From NCBI GenBank assembly GCA_947652605.1, contig OX393576.1, positions 15,278,575 to 15,342,574 of the forward strand: a stretch of 64,000 nucleotides of DNA, read 5' to 3'. Within the stretch, counting starts at the first letter, position 1. Each line of letters begins with the position of its first letter. Below, piece after piece: positions 59,512 to 64,000 of the stretch. Under the pieces are notes generated by a model that ran no database searches, was not told the origin of the DNA, and worked only from the letters and a program-made list of their open reading frames with translations. Both the position numbers and the translations under genes were made by a program. Source of the DNA: Elmis aenea. Its lineage: Eukaryota > Arthropoda > Insecta > Coleoptera > Elmidae.

Positions 59512-59588
59512 TCTCAAAATATTAGCCGTTGACAGGATTTTTGATACAATTAGTATCAAAAATCCTGTCAACGGCTAATATTTTGAGA
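59512..59588. repeat. Hairpin 2 with AATTA loop, perfect 36-bp arms
   Basis: The arms start TCTCAAAATATTAGCCGTTG and are perfect complements over 36 bases. The loop is AATTA at 59548-59552, the same as in hairpin 1. The lack of any mismatch suggests a recent origin. Confidence 0.92.
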
Positions 59589-59692
59589 TATAATTAAAAT
59601 AATTTGAGAGAAAATGCATTATATGCCAGTTTTTGAGAAGAAAACTAATCGTATTAATATATGTATTAAAAACTCTTTTAACAAGGGACCCG

Positions 59693-60097
59693 GACCGAAA
59701 AGGGTAACTGTTTATTTAGTTCCGGTTACCGGTTCGATAAATTTTAACTTTTCGTTTTTTATTTTATAATGATTCGGCGGAAACGGTTCAGTTCCGGTTC
59801 CGGTTCAAAGAAAAATATGATGACAATGCATTATAAATTGAACTGTCTGAACTTTTTCGATTTTTGGTAACATGTAATCAAAATTACGAAAATAAAAAAT
59901 TACAATGCTATTGACTGGACTGAACCGTTGTGCCAACCGGTTAAAGCGGTTTGAGCCGGTTCACACCAGTCGGTTCGGTTCGATTTTGCGGTTTGGTGAT
60001 TTTTTTAAATAAAAGGTTCAGTTCCGGTTCACAGTTCATGAAAAAACCACCGTTTCGTTTCGGTTTTGTTCCAGTTTTGGTTCGGTTCGGGTCCCTG
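59693..60097. mobile_element. hAT MITE, exact duplication CTTTTAAC
   Basis: The 405-bp element has ends AAGGGACCCGGACCG and, on the other strand, CAGGGACCCGAACCG, flanked by CTTTTAAC at 59685-59692 and 60098-60105. The interior is rich in GGTTCCGGTT-like repeats on both strands. Non-coding. Confidence 0.93.
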
Positions 60098-60105
60098 CTT
60101 TTAAC

Positions 60106-63027
60106 TTTTACTGGTTTTGAAATTATCCTTATCTACGCGACTATGCAAAATTAAATTGAATACAAGTTATGGAAAAATCGAAATCTTAGATATTTTTTTA
60201 ACGTCAGGTTTCCCAAAAAAACTTATCATTACATTATTATATTTTTCATCTACCCCTTTATTTTCATACCAAAAAACAAAGAAACTGTAGATTTTTAATT
60301 TCAATAAGTTTCTTTGGGCCTACTGTTTTTTTTTTGTTAAAGTATAATTATGTGTTTAACATCAATTGACAACAAACTTTATCGAAAAATAAAAGACTTT
60401 CGTTTATTCTTTTATGTGCATTTTTGTTTATATTTTATGACGTTTGATTTACTATTTAAACAAAGTTCTGCAAAGTATTTATTTTTAACAATAACGTTAT
60501 GTGTTAAATGGCAAATATAATTAGTTTTTTAGTAAAGTCGAAGATGTTTTACTTGTCATTTTTAACCATTATTTGAATTTTAAGTTAAGCCAGTTCACAT
60601 CAAAATATTTAAAAAACATAACATATCATACAAACATTATTTGTAAGCTAATATATGTAATTTTAATTTTGTTTTAAACTCCAAAAAAAAAGTAAATTTT
60701 TAGCTTATATGTATATGTTAAATTGTACAAGTATGTGTCTTTTTTCCAGTTTTATACAAATTGCTAACTACCTATGCTAGCAGGTTCTTTCGATACCTTT
60801 TTCAGTAAATGTTTTAAAGTCATCGAATACCATTATGCAGATTTCTACTTAGTTACCTGAACGTCAATGCATAAATAATTGTACTACTAACTAAGCAAGT
60901 TGTACTTTTGCTCAATTTGTAATTTTCTTAATGGCTGCCAACGACCGTAAATAATATTCTTTATTACATTTACACATCTTATTTTTTAAATACATAATAT
61001 ATCGACTAATGGGATTCTAAGCAAAGTTATACTGTCGATTAATTTCATTTATTTTTAACCGCGCCCATCCCGTTCTGTTATTTATGAAATGTAACTCTCT
61101 TTAAATGTACACTCTTCAAATGAAATAATTTTCAACAAATTAACTGGTTCACTTACACGTTCGCAAATTGCATTACGTTATCACACTTTATGTCACAGTG
61201 CAATGTGTTTTAGATTACTAGTATTTAACTTTAATTGTAATTACCAATAACATACAACTGATGTAGGAAAGTGCTGGAAATTTATATTTAATTATAAGAT
61301 TGCTACATCTGAAGGTCTATAATTAGGACATAGCATGATTGATAAATAAGGTGCAGTGATGAACATACACCTAAAGAGGAAAATGAAACGACGAGAAATA
61401 ATTCATCTGAGTATAAAAACAGTTACCTTAAAAAGATGTAGAATGTGTACGAAATTCAAGACTCAACTTAAAAGCTCTAAGAGATGAAAACGTCGTTGAA
61501 TGGGACAAAAATTACCTATTTTATAAGGCATGTTTAATTTGCCTGTATTCTCTTTTGGTTTATTTGAGTATTTGATAACGATAAACATTTTTATTTTTCG
61601 TAGTTTTTCGTTTATTTCATAAACTTGTGAATAGTTCTTGAATCTTTTCCTGGAAATTATTACACAGGTGATAAAACATTTTTAGTTGGAAGCGTTTTGT
61701 GTAAGAACATTTTCAATTTAAGAAACCCTTATGTTCGTCCGATGTCAATGGGTTTAAAAAATTATTAATTGCTGGATACCTAAACTCATACTCCTTACAT
61801 GACTGAAAAAATCATGTATTGATAAAAAACAACCAAGATTATAGTGGTTGAAGACAAGATTAGTTAAACCAGGATGTCGTGTGCTGTATAAATTCCCGAT
61901 CAAAATTTTTCAAATGAAAAATGTTATCGCAAAGTATTTCAAATACTTTTGTTGCCAAAATGTACAACTCATTTTGGAAAATAAAACTTAAAACAATATT
62001 TATGTCCAAAAAGATTAACAAATGAAAAAGGCAAACAAAATCTGTTAACAACAAACTCATTTTGAGTTAGCTAAATGCTAAATCAATTTAAAGTTCCATG
62101 ACTTTAATGTATGTGCCATTTAACATTATGTTTATTTGTATTGCAATGAGTATAACTTAACAATCTAGACAAAACTAATCTTTGTAATGTACTCAAAATA
62201 GGTATTCTTCCATTATGTTGGCTTGATTGACAGTCCATTGTCGGTACATCTTTTAGCTTCCAATTCGGTATGCATAAACCTAAACATTAACTATGAAATG
62301 ATGCAATGCATCTTTAAGTCATGACAATTATGATCGGTGTACAAAGGATAGTAACGGAATCTTATATGAAATTAAAATCTGCGGGCTTTGTTTCATGAAA
62401 ACATCATGTTTAAACAACTAAAATTACTACAAGAAGTTACATTAATTAATTAATTAATTACTGACATAATAATTTAATACATAACCAAATATGGGCGCTG
62501 TTATCACAAAATTTTATGCATTGTCTAACAAAAATTAATAGTGTGGATCTGTGGATTACCGATTAACTGTATTTAATAAATAATTATCTATGCAATGAAA
62601 AAATATGAAACACACGATCGCTGTTGTACGTATACTTTTAAAGTAAGAATGACATGTGTACATGTTGTCAGAGTAGGCTGGGTGCGGCTCATAGATGTTT
62701 TTAACTTTTCCACATAATTTGCATTTACAATAAATAAATATAAATAGCATTAAATATTTATTTTTTATTGTACATACAACACATAAAATACCAGTGACTA
62801 TCCTAACTTTTTCATTAACAAAAAATATCGTTTTAAAACATAAAAAAAAACAAAGCAAAATCGATATGGTTCGTGATGTGGTTTCAGTGAAATTTATCCT
62901 TCAAAAGTTTGAATTATGTGCTCTACATTTAAGTTAACATCTAGCCTGTATAAACTCGTTGTCAGTCGCTTTTCTTCTTTTGTTTTAATAATAGATTCGT
63001 TTTTGTCTAAAATTACTTATTTGGCTC
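60106..63027. other. Intron sequence, no gene seen
   Basis: AT-rich, with a short TTAA run at about 62443-62460. I see no exon with Notch homology and no other gene. Confidence 0.4.
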
Positions 63028-63172
63028 TAATGGTGCCTGTACACCTGAGAGTAAAGTACTCTCGAGAGTAGCGTCGCCAAGGATACAGCCCCTGAGAGTA
63101 ACTCGCGATTGGCTGTATCCTTGGCGACGCTACTCTCGAGAGTACTTTACTCTCAGGTGTACAGGCACCATA
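63028..63172. mobile_element. Hairpin MITE, copy 2
   Basis: The perfect inverted repeat starts TAATGGTGCCTGTACACC; the loop is the same as in copy 1 (52001-52146), CCCCTGAGAGTAACTCGCGA. Its arms differ from copy 1 at six positions, and each change is mirrored in both arms. Confidence 0.94.
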
Positions 63173-64000
63173 AAACAGGTGACAAGTTAACAAGTTGCAG
63201 CGTTTTTTGCAGACTATTCAGGTTCGCGACTACGCGTTTTATGTTTCTTAACTATTACCTAGCGCCACACCTCTATCTCTTCTCGCTTCATAAATGAAAT
63301 CCAGCTTTTGCTGCATAATGCAGCCTCATAACACACAAGCCCATTAAATCAAACGATAGTTAATAAAATGCGATAAATCTCATTAAAAGACATGTTGTTA
63401 AATAGCTCTATCTATCTAACGTTACGATATTTCAGTTGTTAGTGTTTTTTTTGTGCTAATTTGTGAGCTGGTGCTAGATTTGCCAGAACGATAAATGGAC
63501 TTATAAAATATACAAGATACATAATTGGTAAAAAAAAAACTTTAGAAACCAAAATAAAGTCGACAGAAATAAATAAAAGAAATAAACGACGATAATTTGT
63601 ACGATGTCAATGTTTTTTTTTGCTATAGTTTTGTCCACTACTATCTATATTTTATGCAGTGTCACAAATTTAGTGAGAATTCACAGCTATCTTCGTTATC
63701 ATTAGTGCAACGACATTCGTTCAATGAAGATATTTTAACAGTGTTGATATGATGCTTTTTTTTATGTATTACGGCTAGTTTATATTTTATGACAGGAAAA
63801 CTAAAATATAGAGTGTATTTTTTGTCAATCAGCAGATATTTATTAGCAGAGTTACGTAATTTGAATTTGTCTTATACGGGTTGTTTGAAATTTGAGTTTG
63901 ATAATGGGGATCTCGCTTATTATAATAGCTAGAGAGTATAAGTTTAAATATGGCAAAGTAGCTAAATTCGATGCTCGTTTATAATCCGAGGAGAAGTTGG
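63173..64000. other. Intron sequence to the window edge
   Basis: AT-rich, no gene. At 63902-63943 a fragment (GGGGATCTCGCTTATTATAA) resembles the left arm of the small palindromic element at 44080-44215; it may continue beyond the window. Confidence 0.4.

Noticed and set aside
58304..63027. Upstream Notch exons (EGF1-9 or signal peptide) within the right end
   Set aside because: No cysteine-rich EGF pattern with splice sites was found in any frame on the minus strand, so these exons are placed beyond the window.

Overview
This window is insect nuclear DNA, most likely from a repeat-rich genome such as a beetle's. The beetle assignment is an inference. The window holds most of one host gene, the receptor gene Notch on the minus strand, embedded in a dense set of transposable elements. 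The Notch protein ends in the insect-type C-terminus GHQTNKGSDAIYI.

Left part (1-22287). A Jockey-clade non-LTR retrotransposon on the plus strand enters from the left edge and ends in a 32-A tail at 3168. It abuts a decayed minus-strand hAT transposon of the ZMYM1/TTF-finger type. This hAT sequence is interrupted by a 16.2-kb tandem array (3830-20004) of about 82.5 copies of a 196-bp satellite. Homologous pieces of the hAT N-terminal coding region flank the array on both sides, and a hAT-type terminus (CAGTGGCGGA, minus strand) lies just outside it at 20113. A short MITE and the Notch 3' UTR follow. The 3' UTR carries its own hAT MITE with an exact 8-bp target-site duplication.

Notch (22288-57077, minus strand). 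Eleven exons with GT-AG borders and compatible phases encode the tail of EGF repeat 9 through EGF36, three LNR modules, the heterodimerisation domain, the transmembrane helix, RAM, ankyrin repeats and the PEST tail. The exons for the signal peptide and EGF1-9 lie beyond the right edge. The seven introns nearest the 3' end are 55-2877 bp, whereas the two flanking the EGF11/12 exon are 10.6 and 11.8 kb and are packed with mobile elements.

Intron content. I find at least seven hAT elements or MITEs, six with an 8-bp duplication (five exact, in addition to the one in the 3' UTR). There is a family of large foldback elements whose ends read TATACAGGGTG, an inverted head-to-head mariner pair, and a pogo-like MITE. 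There are also three truncated non-LTR copies with reverse-transcriptase remnants, one short non-LTR 3' end, and two copies of a 145-bp hairpin MITE whose arms changed in concert. One truncated non-LTR copy preserves the pre-insertion site of a MITE carried by its sister copy. From 57078 to 64000 I see only the presumed 5' Notch intron with more repeats.

No other host protein gene, tRNA or rRNA could be supported. All exon borders come from splice consensus, phase and the known Notch domain order, read by eye.
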